From positions 4,588,001-4,652,000 of the forward strand of contig NZ_CP054932.1 of assembly GCF_013364275.1 (NCBI RefSeq): a stretch of DNA of 64,000 nucleotides. Reading direction: 5' to 3'. A program made the translations under genes and the position numbers. Of this stretch, positions 29,374-37,594 are shown piece after piece. Position 1 is the stretch's first letter, and the number at the start of each line of letters is the position of its first letter. Source of the DNA: Actinomadura sp. NAK00032. GTDB lineage: Bacteria > Actinomycetota > Actinomycetes > Streptosporangiales > Streptosporangiaceae. The notes under the pieces are model-generated. The model was not told the origin of the DNA and did not search any database. It saw only the letters and a program-made list of their open reading frames with translations.

Positions 29374-30270
29374 ATGCTGGTCGACCACCTGCGTGACCGC
29401 TTCGGGGTCGAGCCGGTCTGCCGGGTCCTGGACCTGTGCCCGGGCACCTACTACGGCCGCAAACGCCGCCCGCCCTCAGCCCGCGCCCAACGCGATGCTG
29501 TACTGACAGAGCACATCGAGGCCGTTCATCAGGCCAGTTATGGCACCTACGGTGCCTACCGCGTGCACAGGCAACTGCGCCGACAAGGCGTCCAGGTGGC
29601 GCGCTGCACGGTGGAACGGCTGATGCGCGCCCATGGCCTGCAGGGCGTGCACCGCCGCGACCGGCGGCGCACCACCACACCTGACGAGTCTGCGCCGCGA
29701 CCGCCGGACCTGGTCAATCGGCAGTTCACCGCCGACCGGCCGGACCGGTTGTGGCTGGCCGACATCACGTATGTGCGCACCTGGGAGGGGTGGGTGTACG
29801 TGGCGTTCGTGCTGGACGCCTTCTCCCGCAGGATCGTGGGCTGGCAACTGGCCGACCACCTGCGCACCGACCTGCCGCTGGACGCACTGGAGATGGCACT
29901 GTGGCAACGCGGCCGCGAACGGCCGGTGCAACCGGGCACCCTGATCCATCATTCCGACAGGGGCTGCCAATACGTCAGCTTCCGCTACACCACCCGGCTG
30001 GCCGACCTGGGCGTGACCGCCTCGGTCGGCTCGGTCGCCGATTCATATGACAATGCGATGGCCGAGTCGCTGAACGCCACCTTCAAGACCGAGCTGATCC
30101 ACCGCCGCACCTGGCGAACCCGCGACCAGGTCGAGTACGCCATCGTCGAATGGGTCGGCTGGTACAACCACCGCCGGCTGCACACCGCCATCGGCGATGT
30201 CCCACCTGTCGAGTACGAGACCGCGTACTACCGTTCCATCAACACACCAGCGCCGACCGGCGCCAGGTAA
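29374..30270 (+). CDS. IS3-family transposase OrfB (DDE integrase)
   Basis: A 298-residue protein with an N-terminal helical HTH_21-like segment (YGTYGAYRVHRQLRRQG) and an rve integrase core. The catalytic triad is visible: Asp in WLADITYV, Asp in HHSDRGCQY and Glu in NAMAESLNATFK, with the 35-residue D-E spacing usual for IS3. It ends 4 nt before the right inverted repeat. It cuts and joins the element ends together with OrfA. Confidence 0.93.
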   Translation: MLVDHLRDRFGVEPVCRVLDLCPGTYYGRKRRPPSARAQRDAVLTEHIEAVHQASYGTYGAYRVHRQLRRQGVQVARCTVERLMRAHGLQGVHRRDRRRTTTPDESAPRPPDLVNRQFTADRPDRLWLADITYVRTWEGWVYVAFVLDAFSRRIVGWQLADHLRTDLPLDALEMALWQRGRERPVQPGTLIHHSDRGCQYVSFRYTTRLADLGVTASVGSVADSYDNAMAESLNATFKTELIHRRTWRTRDQVEYAIVEWVGWYNHRRLHTAIGDVPPVEYETAYYRSINTPAPTGAR

Positions 30271-30273
30271 ACC

Positions 30274-30300
30274 GGACTTCATCGAACCCGGTGGACTCCA
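30274..30300. repeat. Right terminal inverted repeat of the IS3 element
   Basis: 27 bp ending CA, perfect inverted copy of 28997-29023. It is followed by the second copy of the TCG target duplication. Confidence 0.93.
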
Positions 30301-30469
30301 TCGCGGCCTCCACGGTGTCCCGCTCCTCGATGAACTGGCGCGAGGTCATCAGGCCGGACCGGTGCAGCTTCCGGTAGATCGCCTGGGTTTGCCGCATCAG
30401 GTCCTCGTAGGTGGCCGCGTCGTCTCCGGCTATCAGGTGTCTCCGCCATGCCTTCAACGCTGTCAGCAA
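30301..30469 (-). pseudogene. Host gene fragment interrupted by the IS3 element
   Basis: The minus-strand reading ALKAWRRHLIAGDDAATYED, then LHRSGLMTSRQFIEERDTVE ends in the IS3 right repeat and continues in frame past the left repeat (ICVALETRKTG). A related string, RWSGLMTARQF, occurs at about 5190-5225 beside the jetA remnant, so the gene belonged to a family with more than one copy here. I do not recognise it. Both ends are lost. Confidence 0.5.
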
Positions 30470-30939
30470 ACGCCAGAGTCAACGGCCACTGGGACCCACC
30501 GATCTACAGACCGTACGGGTACGGCAGCCCCGCCGCCTTCTTCGGAACGGAACTCATGAAGAAACGTTGCTGGTGGAGGCGAACAAGACCAGGGGAGTCA
30601 GTTCTTGGCTTGGCCTGTGGCGGCCTGCTGCTGTGCCTCGGGTCGCGGCGCTCCAACTCGGCCGCACCCCCCGGACGCTGCGGATGGGCCTCGCCGACAC
30701 CGCCGACTAGCGAGACCGGTCCGCACTGGACGCGATGCCGCGTTCCTGCTCCACGACACAGCCGCACCGGCGCCCGAGAGGCTGCCGCCGGCATCGATCG
30801 ATGCGCAGGAGGCTGCACCCGCCACGGCTGCTGCAGATCATCCGGCGGGGCAAGGCACGAGTCGATCCTGGTCCGCCGGGCGATGATCACCCAGGCGTCG
30901 GCGGCCAGCATCCCGTAGACGGGCGAAGACGACACGAGA
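30470..30939. other. No gene recognised
   Basis: Upstream of the interrupted fragment the frames lose protein character. A plus-strand scrap (SILVRRAMITQASAASIP near 30860-30918) has no start. Nothing else is visible before the terminator at 30940. Confidence 0.4.
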
Positions 30940-30963
30940 CCCCCGGAGCGGATGCTCCGGGGG
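30940..30963. terminator. Hairpin, 10-bp perfect GC-rich stem
   Basis: CCCCCGGAGC and GCTCCGGGGG pair around GGAT, followed by CCTTCTG on the plus strand. It would insulate the YfbU-type gene from upstream transcription. Confidence 0.75.
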
Positions 30964-31010
30964 CCTTCTGCGTGATGAGGCGATAGGCGTGGGCCACCTC
31001 TTCCAGGAAG

Positions 31011-31043
31011 GTGTATGACAGTGCTACGCTTATCGTCATACAC
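31011..31043. promoter_or_regulatory. Inverted-repeat operator over the promoter of the RHH-YfbU gene
   Basis: GTGTATGAC and its exact complement GTCATACAC are separated by 15 nt, 21 nt before the ATG at 31064. The spacer contains TACGCT/TTATCG, plausible -10 material. A symmetric site over the promoter fits autorepression by the ribbon-helix-helix domain of the gene it precedes. Confidence 0.65.
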
Positions 31044-31063
31044 GCATACGAAAGGAATCTGTC

Positions 31064-31837
31064 ATGGCTGTTCTGAACATCAGAGTGGACGATCGAGTCC
31101 GGGACCAGCTCAAGGAGCTGGCGGACGGCCAGGGCATCACTCTCAGCGAGTACGTCCGCGATCTGCTCATGGAGGCGGTCGTGCCCGTCTACGAGAACGA
31201 GGTCGAGCACGGCAGCGAGCCTCCGGCCGAGAGTATGCGGATCGCGGACCGGCAGGTGCTCTCGCTACTCCACCGAATCCTGGCCCGCGTGCTGCCAGAG
31301 GACGCGAACGACGTCGACGGCGACCTGGAGTACCAGCTGATGCGGGCGAAGATCCTCGAGGAGGGCTACACCGGCCAGTACTGGTACGAGACCGCGGGCT
31401 TCAGCAGGGAGCTGTCGAAGCGCGACTGCGACCGCGTCTCCGACATCCTCCAGATGTTCCGCATCATCACGTTCAGCATCGACCGCCTCGCCAAAGACGG
31501 CGTCGAGCTCGACGAACAGCTCTCCTACGATCTCGAGTTCCGCGGCTTCGACCACAACGACCCGCTCGAGGGCCACATGGCGAGCTACGTCGAGTTCCTC
31601 ATGCGCGGCGGCGAACGCTGGGCCGAGCTGCAGCCCCAGGTCAAGCGCAATGACGACGGCAACTCGCACGCGCTCATGCTCGACACCTATCTGCGGATGC
31701 TGTCCGAGTTCCGCCGCATCATGGACGCCCGCGAGCGCGGGCACGGTCGCATGGACTATCTGCTCTCGAAGGATGAGATCGAGCAGATCTCCGAGGCGCG
31801 CATCCACCCGTCCAACCGCCGCCGCGCCGAAGGCTGA
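31064..31837 (+). CDS. Ribbon-helix-helix + YfbU-domain protein
   Basis: A 257-residue protein; ATG 31064 follows GAAAGGA. Residues 1-45 (VLNIRVDDRVRDQLKELADG, LSEYVRDLLM) are a CopG/Arc-type ribbon-helix-helix DNA-binding domain. From about residue 65 (RQVLSLLHRILARVLPED) to 235 it is a YfbU domain: LEEGYTGQYWYETAGFSREL, DRVSDILQMFRIITFSIDRL, FRGFDHNDPLEGHMASYVEF and DTYLRMLSEFRRI align by eye with E. coli YfbU (about 164 residues). YfbU has no settled biochemical role. The RHH fusion and the palindromic operator make this look like a self-regulated, possibly toxin-antitoxin-like, single protein. Confidence 0.82.
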   Translation: MAVLNIRVDDRVRDQLKELADGQGITLSEYVRDLLMEAVVPVYENEVEHGSEPPAESMRIADRQVLSLLHRILARVLPEDANDVDGDLEYQLMRAKILEEGYTGQYWYETAGFSRELSKRDCDRVSDILQMFRIITFSIDRLAKDGVELDEQLSYDLEFRGFDHNDPLEGHMASYVEFLMRGGERWAELQPQVKRNDDGNSHALMLDTYLRMLSEFRRIMDARERGHGRMDYLLSKDEIEQISEARIHPSNRRRAEG

Positions 31838-32139
31838 TCCACGTGCGATCGCAAGCCGCGCTCCCGGAGCACGAGTACCTCGCGAAGATCGGCGAAGTGG
31901 GCCTACCCGGTCTCGTACCTGGGGTGGAAGATCCTTGGCGACCTCCACCGTCTTGCCGAGCGCCTGCCGGAGAAACCAGGGCGTCTCCGACAGATCTTGA
32001 TCTGTCGGACACTAGCGGAGATGCTGAATCTGCTTCATCTTCGGCCTCTGCGCCGCGACCGCGGCCCACCCGGGCCACCGGCGCCGGGACCGCGGTCCCG
32101 CCCCGGTCCGGCCGCGCTCGCCGGTGAGGGGCACCGCGC
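31838..32139. other. Fragment of unknown gene after the YfbU gene
   Basis: On the plus strand, pieces in two frames (LPEHEYLAKIGEV, then AYPVSYLGWKILGDLHRLAE at about 31898-31957) look like one short protein broken by an indel. A GTG at about 31843 could have been its start, immediately behind the YfbU gene. I do not recognise it. Confidence 0.35.
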
Positions 32140-32550
32140 ATGCCCCGTTCGCCTCACTCAAGTCTGGATCGACACCCTGGCCGCGCACGGCATCACCGAC
32201 GGGCCGCTGATCCGCGCTGTCGACCAGTACGACCGGCTGGCCGGTACCCCCAGATATGCGGCGCGCCGCCCGTGGGGCGGGGTGCCTCGGATCGGCAACA
32301 GCTCCCTCAACGCCCTGGTGCGGGCGTCGGGTGCCAGCATCAACGACGCCGCAGTCGCCCGCGCCACTGGAGGACCCGAGCGCCTACTCCTGGCACGGAC
32401 TGCGCGCCGGGTGACCACCAGCGGCGGCGAAGCCATCGCCCACCGCCATCGGCGAACGCGGCCGCTGGAAAGCCTGCTGATGGTCATGCAGTACTGGCGC
32501 GACGGCGCCGCCTGGCGCCGCCAAATCGAAGCCGAGATCGGACTGTGACG
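32140..32550 (+). pseudogene. Tyrosine recombinase remnant, C-terminal part
   Basis: TQVWIDTLAAHGITDGPLIR, then SLNALVRASGAS resembles the catalytic domain of an actinobacterial integrase. In the next frame PSAYSWHGLRAG gives the HxLR box, ended immediately by an in-frame TGA at about 32442. The nucleophile-bearing end (GERGRWK and on) is degenerate. The scrap sits at the left border of the defence-like operon and may mark how that island arrived. Confidence 0.6.
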
Positions 32551-32629
32551 CCGAACCTCATGACCGGCGCTCGGGCCCTGGCGGAAGCGACGGCGCGGAC
32601 ATGCGCGCGGCCAGCAGCGACTCCGCGCT

Positions 32630-33199
32630 CTATGATCGGGCCCTCGACCGCTGAGCGATGCGCCGGGCTCCCGAGGCGTCCATGCGCCACTGGGCGAACC
32701 GTTCGCTGACGTTGAACTCCCGGGCGACGCGTGCGTTGTCGTGGCCGGCGAACGCTGCCCTGATGGCGGCCTTCTTCGGTACCAGGAGCTCCGCCGAGAG
32801 GTAGACCGCTTCCTTCTCCGCCTGCGGGTTCATTTTCCGGCAGCCCTCGTCGGTCAGCAGAGCCCCATCAAACTCGTGTTCGAGAATAAGGTGGCCGACC
32901 TCGTGGGTCACGTTGGAGCGGCGGCGGACCGGTTCATGCGCGGTGTTCTCCACGATGAACCTCGCGGTGCCGTGGGGGATGAGCGCCGCGGACCACATGC
33001 CCGGCCGCAGCAGGGTGAAGTACTCGATCGCGTCGGCGGGGCATCCGAACTCCGACAGGCCCTCGATCGGATACACCGGCACTCCGTAGTCGGAGCACAA
33101 CCGGTAGGGATCGAACGGCGCGTCGTAGGTGAGGCCCACCTCGGCGCGAAGGTCGAGCGCGAGGGCCTGCATCGCCTTCTGCGTCCAGCGCTGCGGCAC
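32630..33199 (-). CDS. ImmA/IrrE-family metallopeptidase
   Basis: A 189-residue protein. The GTG at 33199 lies 2 nt after the stop of the XRE gene, so the two are translated together. The zinc site is RSNVTHEVGHLILEHEFDG (HExxH), and the later CRKMNPQAEKEAVYLSAELL supplies the third-ligand helix. The C-terminal AREFNVSERFAQWRMDASG is the small domain usual for this family. Members cleave or sense partners of XRE repressors. Here the two domains are separate genes, unlike the fused protein at 12194. Confidence 0.85.
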   Translation of the reverse strand: MPQRWTQKAMQALALDLRAEVGLTYDAPFDPYRLCSDYGVPVYPIEGLSEFGCPADAIEYFTLLRPGMWSAALIPHGTARFIVENTAHEPVRRRSNVTHEVGHLILEHEFDGALLTDEGCRKMNPQAEKEAVYLSAELLVPKKAAIRAAFAGHDNARVAREFNVSERFAQWRMDASGARRIAQRSRARS

Positions 33200-33201
33200 G
33201 G

Positions 33202-33576
33202 TCAGCGGGCCCGCATGTCGCGCTCGGCGGAGAACCTGCGGATGGCCGCGCTGATCACCTCTTCGAGATAGCGCACATCTTCCTCGCGCAGGTCCCTGCG
33301 CGCCCGTAGCAGAGGGGCGAGCTGGACGAGGAGTTCGGGTTCGTGCCGTGGGGCGTCGGCGTCGTCGGTCATGAAGTCTTCGGCGGGTGAGCCCAGCCAG
33401 CGTACGAGGGCGGCGAAGGCGTCGACGTCGGGCCGGTTGTCGTTGGCCAGCCGGGTCATTGTCGAGGGGCTGACCCCGACTTCCGATGCCAGCTGCCGCC
33501 AAGACGTGTCGCGCTCGCGGCGGGCGACGTCGAGCGCGGCGTAGAGCTTCGGCACGTCGATTCGGGTTCGCGGCAT
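33202..33576 (-). CDS. XRE-family transcriptional regulator
   Basis: A 124-residue protein. ATG 33576 is preceded by AGGAG. Residues about 8-65 hold the HTH (SWRQLASEVGVSPSTMTRLA) and the following helix; the rest is charged. It is the first gene of a pair with the ImmA/IrrE peptidase and is divergent from the MBL/E2-E1-JAB/patatin operon, with about 220 bp between the starts. It is therefore placed to repress that operon, and the peptidase to relieve repression on a signal. The role is inferred from position. Confidence 0.82.
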   Translation of the reverse strand: MPRTRIDVPKLYAALDVARRERDTSWRQLASEVGVSPSTMTRLANDNRPDVDAFAALVRWLGSPAEDFMTDDADAPRHEPELLVQLAPLLRARRDLREEDVRYLEEVISAAIRRFSAERDMRAR

Positions 33577-33797
33577 GGTGTCGTGCTCCTGTTTCGGCGT
33601 GTCCCTCCTTTGTATCACCGTTCGACTTCTCGAACACCAGCCGCTAGGGTCCATGTTCGACAAGTCAAACAGCGTTCGACCATCGCGTGCCCGGTCGTGG
33701 CGCCCACCGCCGCGTCCCGGGCGGTCGGCCGTGCCCGGGACGGCGGGGTTCGGCCGGCGGCACGCGAGGATCGGCGGGTTCGGAGGAGGTTGAGCGC

Positions 33798-35090
33798 GTG
33801 GCGGAAGATCTGCCGGACATGGGTGTGGTGTTCTGGCCCGTGGGGACCGGGGACAGCACCACGATCGTGGTGAGCGAGAACGTCGTCGTCCAGGTCGACC
33901 TGCGCGACATGGCCAAGGCCGACGACGACGCCAACCCCGAGGTACCGGTGGTCGACCGGCTCGTGGAGGCGCTGCCCACCGTCGGCGGCCGGCCTTATCT
34001 CGCGGTGTTCGTGCTGACCCATGCCGACAAGGACCACTGCCTGGGCTTCGCGGACCTGCTGGACAAGGTCGACATCGGTGAGCTGTGGGCCACCCCGCGG
34101 CTGTGGCGCGAGTACGAGCAGGCCGACGACGACAAGCTCTGCGAGGACGCCAAGGCGTTCCAGACCGAGGCCGAACGACGCGTCACGGCGGTCAAGAAGG
34201 CGATCGAGGAGGGCATGGAGCCCACCAGCGGCGACCGGGTCGTCGTGATCGGCTACGACACCGACCACGACAAGCACGCCTACGACGAACTGCCCGAGCA
34301 GTACAAGTCCGGCCCCGGCAAGTCGATCACCACACTGGACCAGCACCCGTGCGCGGGGCGGTTCGAGGCGTTCATCCACGCTCCGTTCGCGGCCGACTGC
34401 GCCGCCGAACGCAACGACACCTCGGTGGCGATGCAGGTCACCCTCACCGAGACCGACGGGGAGACCGGCAAGATCCTCCTGCTGGGCGACCTCGCCCACG
34501 AGACGATCATGAAGATCTTCACCTACAGCGAGAAGCACGACCGCGAGCACCGCCTGGAATGGGACGTGCTCCTGGCCCCCCACCACTGCTCCAAGAAGGT
34601 GATGTTCCTGCCCCAGGACGGCGAGGACGTCCTGCAGAACGACATCATGGACGCCTTCGCCCGTCACGCCCGCGACGGCGCCATCGTCGTCTCCAGCAGC
34701 GGCGTGATCCCCTCCAGCGACGAACCCGGGAAGAACCCTCCGCATCGCAAGGCGGCCGACGAGTACGAGGACATCGTCGAGGAGTTGATCTGCACGATGG
34801 AATGGCGCGACGCCGACGCCCCCACCCCGGTCGTGTTCGCCGTCGACGCCGACGGCGCCCGTGTCCTGCGAGAAGCGGCCGTTCCCAGTCCTCGCGCCGC
34901 TGCCGAGGCCAAGGCGCTGCGGCACGGCCGCCGCCTGGCCATCGTCGCGTCGGCCGCCGCCGCGGTCGGCCGCGACCTCGCCGCCACCCGACCTCAGGAC
35001 TCCGGCGGCACCGACCGGATCCGCGCCGCGATCACCGCCGACCGCGGCGCCAGCACCGTCGCACCGCCCCCGGTGGGGTTCGGCCGGTGA
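33798..35090 (+). CDS. Metallo-beta-lactamase-fold protein of a ubiquitin-like operon
   Basis: A 430-residue protein. I chose GTG 33798 because GGAGGAGG precedes it and the fold starts at VVFWPVGTGDSTTIVVSEN. The MBL metal motif is intact: LTHADKDHCLGF gives His75, Asp77, Asp79 and His80; LLLGDLAHETIM and LLAPHHCSKKVMF give later metal ligands. No signal peptide or TM is seen. MBL-fold proteins of this ComEC-like subtype are usually nucleases or phosphoesterases. Its stop overlaps the next start by GTGA, so it is the first gene of a strict three-gene operon. MBL genes next to E1/E2/JAB genes have been noted in comparative genomics; their reaction is not settled. Confidence 0.85.
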   Translation: MAEDLPDMGVVFWPVGTGDSTTIVVSENVVVQVDLRDMAKADDDANPEVPVVDRLVEALPTVGGRPYLAVFVLTHADKDHCLGFADLLDKVDIGELWATPRLWREYEQADDDKLCEDAKAFQTEAERRVTAVKKAIEEGMEPTSGDRVVVIGYDTDHDKHAYDELPEQYKSGPGKSITTLDQHPCAGRFEAFIHAPFAADCAAERNDTSVAMQVTLTETDGETGKILLLGDLAHETIMKIFTYSEKHDREHRLEWDVLLAPHHCSKKVMFLPQDGEDVLQNDIMDAFARHARDGAIVVSSSGVIPSSDEPGKNPPHRKAADEYEDIVEELICTMEWRDADAPTPVVFAVDADGARVLREAAVPSPRAAAEAKALRHGRRLAIVASAAAAVGRDLAATRPQDSGGTDRIRAAITADRGASTVAPPPVGFGR

Positions 35091-37594
35091 GCCATGCCGG
35101 CCACGCGCTGGCCGCTCGCCAGCTCGCCGCCCTGGCCGCGGTGAGCAACGGCGTTGTAGAAGTGCTGCCCAAACACGCCAACGACGCCAACGACCTGGTG
35201 ATCGCCCTGGACCTGCGCGATATCCATCGCGGGCCGGGCATCAAAGTGCGCAGCCGGGAACGATTCCGGTTGACCATCCCCGAGACGTTCCCGTTCGCGC
35301 CGCCCGCGGTCGCGGTCCTGCACGACCGCTGGAGGGGGACGCCCCACGTCAACTGGGGTAGCCACCTGTGCCTATACGCCGCGGCGTCGGTGGAGTGGAA
35401 CCCCTCCGATGGGATCCGAGGGTTCCTCGACCGGCTGGTCACCTGGCTGGAAAGGGCCGCTGCTGGCACCCTCGATCCCGACGGGCAGCCGCTCCACCCG
35501 CCAGCGGCGTTCCCGTCGGCGGAGGCCGGGCACCTCATCGTCCACCCCGACCTGGGCGCCCGCGCGCCTTGGAGGCGGCACGCCGCCCCGGGCCCGTCGA
35601 TCTCCTACGCCTGGTGCGTCAGCGGCCACGGACGCATCGAGGTCCTGCAATGGCTCGACGAACTCGACGCCTTCCACCGCGTTCTGGCTGACGATGTCCA
35701 GGCGGTCGACGAGCAGGGACGCCCTTATCTCCTCATCCCTGCCATGCTGGTCAACGACCACATCACCTGGGAGTATCCGTCCAGCGCCCGCGAACTCGCC
35801 GCGGGCCTGGAAGGCGTCGGCTACCCGCGCGATCGCCTCCTGAAGGACCTGACCTGGGCCAGCAGCCTGAACCGGCTGCTGCGCTGGGCCGAGAATCCCG
35901 ACACCGAGGATCCCGACACCGATCCCGTGGTAATGCTGCTGGGCACCCCGTCCCGCCGGGTTGGAGGCGACACGCGGCTGGCGCATCTGGTCGCCTGGAA
36001 CCTCGACGCCTTCGGAGCCGAGGTCGCCTCGATGCTCGGACGCGCCAAGGTACTCGACGACAAGGAGATCACCGGGAGAGTCCTCGACCGGGCTCACCAG
36101 TGGCTCGATACCGCCACGGTGCGATGGATGACCGTGCACGAAGCACGCCCCGAGGTCGCCCGCCGCCGCGACGAAGGCACGGCGCTGTCCTGGATCCACG
36201 GCAAGCGAATCCTCGTCCTGGGAGCGGGGGCAGTGGGCGCCCCCGTCGCCGAGCACTGCGTCCGCGCCGGCGCCAAGGCCCTGAGCGTCGTCGACCGGGG
36301 GACCGTGAACCCCGGGATCCTGGTCCGCCAGCCCTACACCTACAACGACATCGGGCAGCCCAAGGCCCACGCTCTCGCAGCCCGGCTGAACACCCTCACC
36401 CCGAATTTCGCCACCACGGCTGCCCACCGCGACGCCGTCGCCGTCTTCGCAGGCGGCTCGTTCCCCGCGGAGAACTTCGACCTGATCATCGACGCGACCG
36501 CAGACATCGGGGTTCGCTCGGCCCTGGAACACGCCCGCAAGAGCCGACGGGACGACTGGCCGCCGGTTGCCACGATGATCATCGGCCATCGGGCCGATCA
36601 CGGTCTGCTGGCCGTGTCGGCTCCAGGCGCCGCGGGCGCGGGACACGATGTGCTGCGCAGGACCTCGATCCGCGCCCGCGGGCCGCAGGCGAGCACTTGG
36701 AACGACATCGCCGACGACTTCTTTCCCGACCCGCCCCGCACCGAGATGTTCTTCCCCGAGCCGGGCTGCTCAGCGCCCACCTTCGTGGGCTCGGCGGCAG
36801 AACTCGGCAACCTGGCCTCGAGCATGCTCATCCAGGCCGTGCAGATCATCTCCGCCGGCCCCGGCCACCAGGCGGCGATGACGGCTGCGGCGGTGCGCCG
36901 GCCGTCCGCCAACGCACGCCCCACCCCGGCCACTCCGCTTCTGATCTGGGACGACGACCTGGTCTGTATCGACCCCGAATCGGGCTATGAGGTGAGGATC
37001 TGCGCAGATGCCCTCACCCAGATGCGGATCGAGACCCGCCGTGGCGCCCGCGTGCGCGGCCCCGAGATCGAAACCGGCGGAATGCTCCTCGGCGCTTTCG
37101 ACGACGCGGTCGGCGTCGTCCACATCGACGCCGCTACCGGCCCTCCACCCGACAGCCTGCTGTCGCAGACCTACTTCGAGCACGGAGTCGCCGGAGCCCA
37201 GGAACTCCTCGACCATCACAACCGGCGCACCAACGGGCTCACCGCCTTCGCCGGGATGTGGCACACCCACCCCTATGGGCCAGCGCGCCCAAGCGCCACC
37301 GACGAAGCCGGAATGACAACGATCACCTCCCTGTCACAAGGCAGCCGACGCGCCCTGATGCTGATCCTCGGCGGCCCCGAACCGGTTTGGAACGCCTGGA
37401 GGGACGGCGCCGACGCCCCGCACCTCTACGCCAGGATCGTCGAGAACCGCCCATCGGCTGACGCCACCGCCGCAGGTGGCGCGATGGCGCCGCCTCCCGG
37501 CCGATACTTCTCCGGCGGCTACGCCTACCCCTCAGACGAGACCAGCCTGCCGTCCCGGCGCCGCCGCCGCACATGGCTACGGAGGCGCCGGTGA
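35087..37594 (+). CDS. E2-E1-JAB triple fusion (ubiquitin-like conjugation/deconjugation)
   Basis: An 835-residue protein from the GTGA-coupled GTG at 35087. Residues 1 to about 125 are a UBC/E2 fold with Cys95 in GSHLCLYA as candidate thioester Cys. The segment to about 360 is a linker domain. Residues about 370-600 are a ThiF/E1 domain with nucleotide motif GAGAVG (379-384), then PKAHALAARLNTLTP and Cys561 in EPGCSAPTF as possible catalytic Cys. Residues about 640-800 are a JAB/MPN protease with Glu662, His726-Thr-His728, Ser736 and Asp739. All active-site positions are filled. It resembles CBASS Cap2 plus Cap3 in one chain, but no CD-NTase is linked, and no ubiquitin-like gene is visible. 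Likely it modifies and releases a partner protein. Confidence 0.85.
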   Translation: MSHAGHALAARQLAALAAVSNGVVEVLPKHANDANDLVIALDLRDIHRGPGIKVRSRERFRLTIPETFPFAPPAVAVLHDRWRGTPHVNWGSHLCLYAAASVEWNPSDGIRGFLDRLVTWLERAAAGTLDPDGQPLHPPAAFPSAEAGHLIVHPDLGARAPWRRHAAPGPSISYAWCVSGHGRIEVLQWLDELDAFHRVLADDVQAVDEQGRPYLLIPAMLVNDHITWEYPSSARELAAGLEGVGYPRDRLLKDLTWASSLNRLLRWAENPDTEDPDTDPVVMLLGTPSRRVGGDTRLAHLVAWNLDAFGAEVASMLGRAKVLDDKEITGRVLDRAHQWLDTATVRWMTVHEARPEVARRRDEGTALSWIHGKRILVLGAGAVGAPVAEHCVRAGAKALSVVDRGTVNPGILVRQPYTYNDIGQPKAHALAARLNTLTPNFATTAAHRDAVAVFAGGSFPAENFDLIIDATADIGVRSALEHARKSRRDDWPPVATMIIGHRADHGLLAVSAPGAAGAGHDVLRRTSIRARGPQASTWNDIADDFFPDPPRTEMFFPEPGCSAPTFVGSAAELGNLASSMLIQAVQIISAGPGHQAAMTAAAVRRPSANARPTPATPLLIWDDDLVCIDPESGYEVRICADALTQMRIETRRGARVRGPEIETGGMLLGAFDDAVGVVHIDAATGPPPDSLLSQTYFEHGVAGAQELLDHHNRRTNGLTAFAGMWHTHPYGPARPSATDEAGMTTITSLSQGSRRALMLILGGPEPVWNAWRDGADAPHLYARIVENRPSADATAAGGAMAPPPGRYFSGGYAYPSDETSLPSRRRRRTWLRRRR

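Larger units (their letters stand above)
28997..30300 (+). mobile_element. Complete IS3-family insertion sequence (1304 bp)
   Basis: Perfect 27-bp terminal inverted repeats beginning TGGAGTCCACC bound the element, with TCG duplicated on both sides (28994-28996 and 30301-30303). It encodes orfA and orfB in the usual -1 relation. Removing it rejoins a minus-strand reading frame (a segment reading RQFIEERDTVEAA continues in frame beyond it), so it interrupted an earlier gene. All expected parts are intact, so it may be a recent, active insertion. Confidence 0.92.

Noticed and set aside
33687..33797. Longer start for the MBL gene
   Set aside because: No ribosome site, Pro/Arg-rich residues, and it would run into the divergent promoter region; GTG 33798 has GGAGGAGG.
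34085..35086. Upstream extension of the E2-E1-JAB frame by 334 codons
   Set aside because: It is the +1 shadow of the MBL gene (Arg/Pro-rich); the GTGA-coupled GTG at 35087 starts exactly at the E2 fold.
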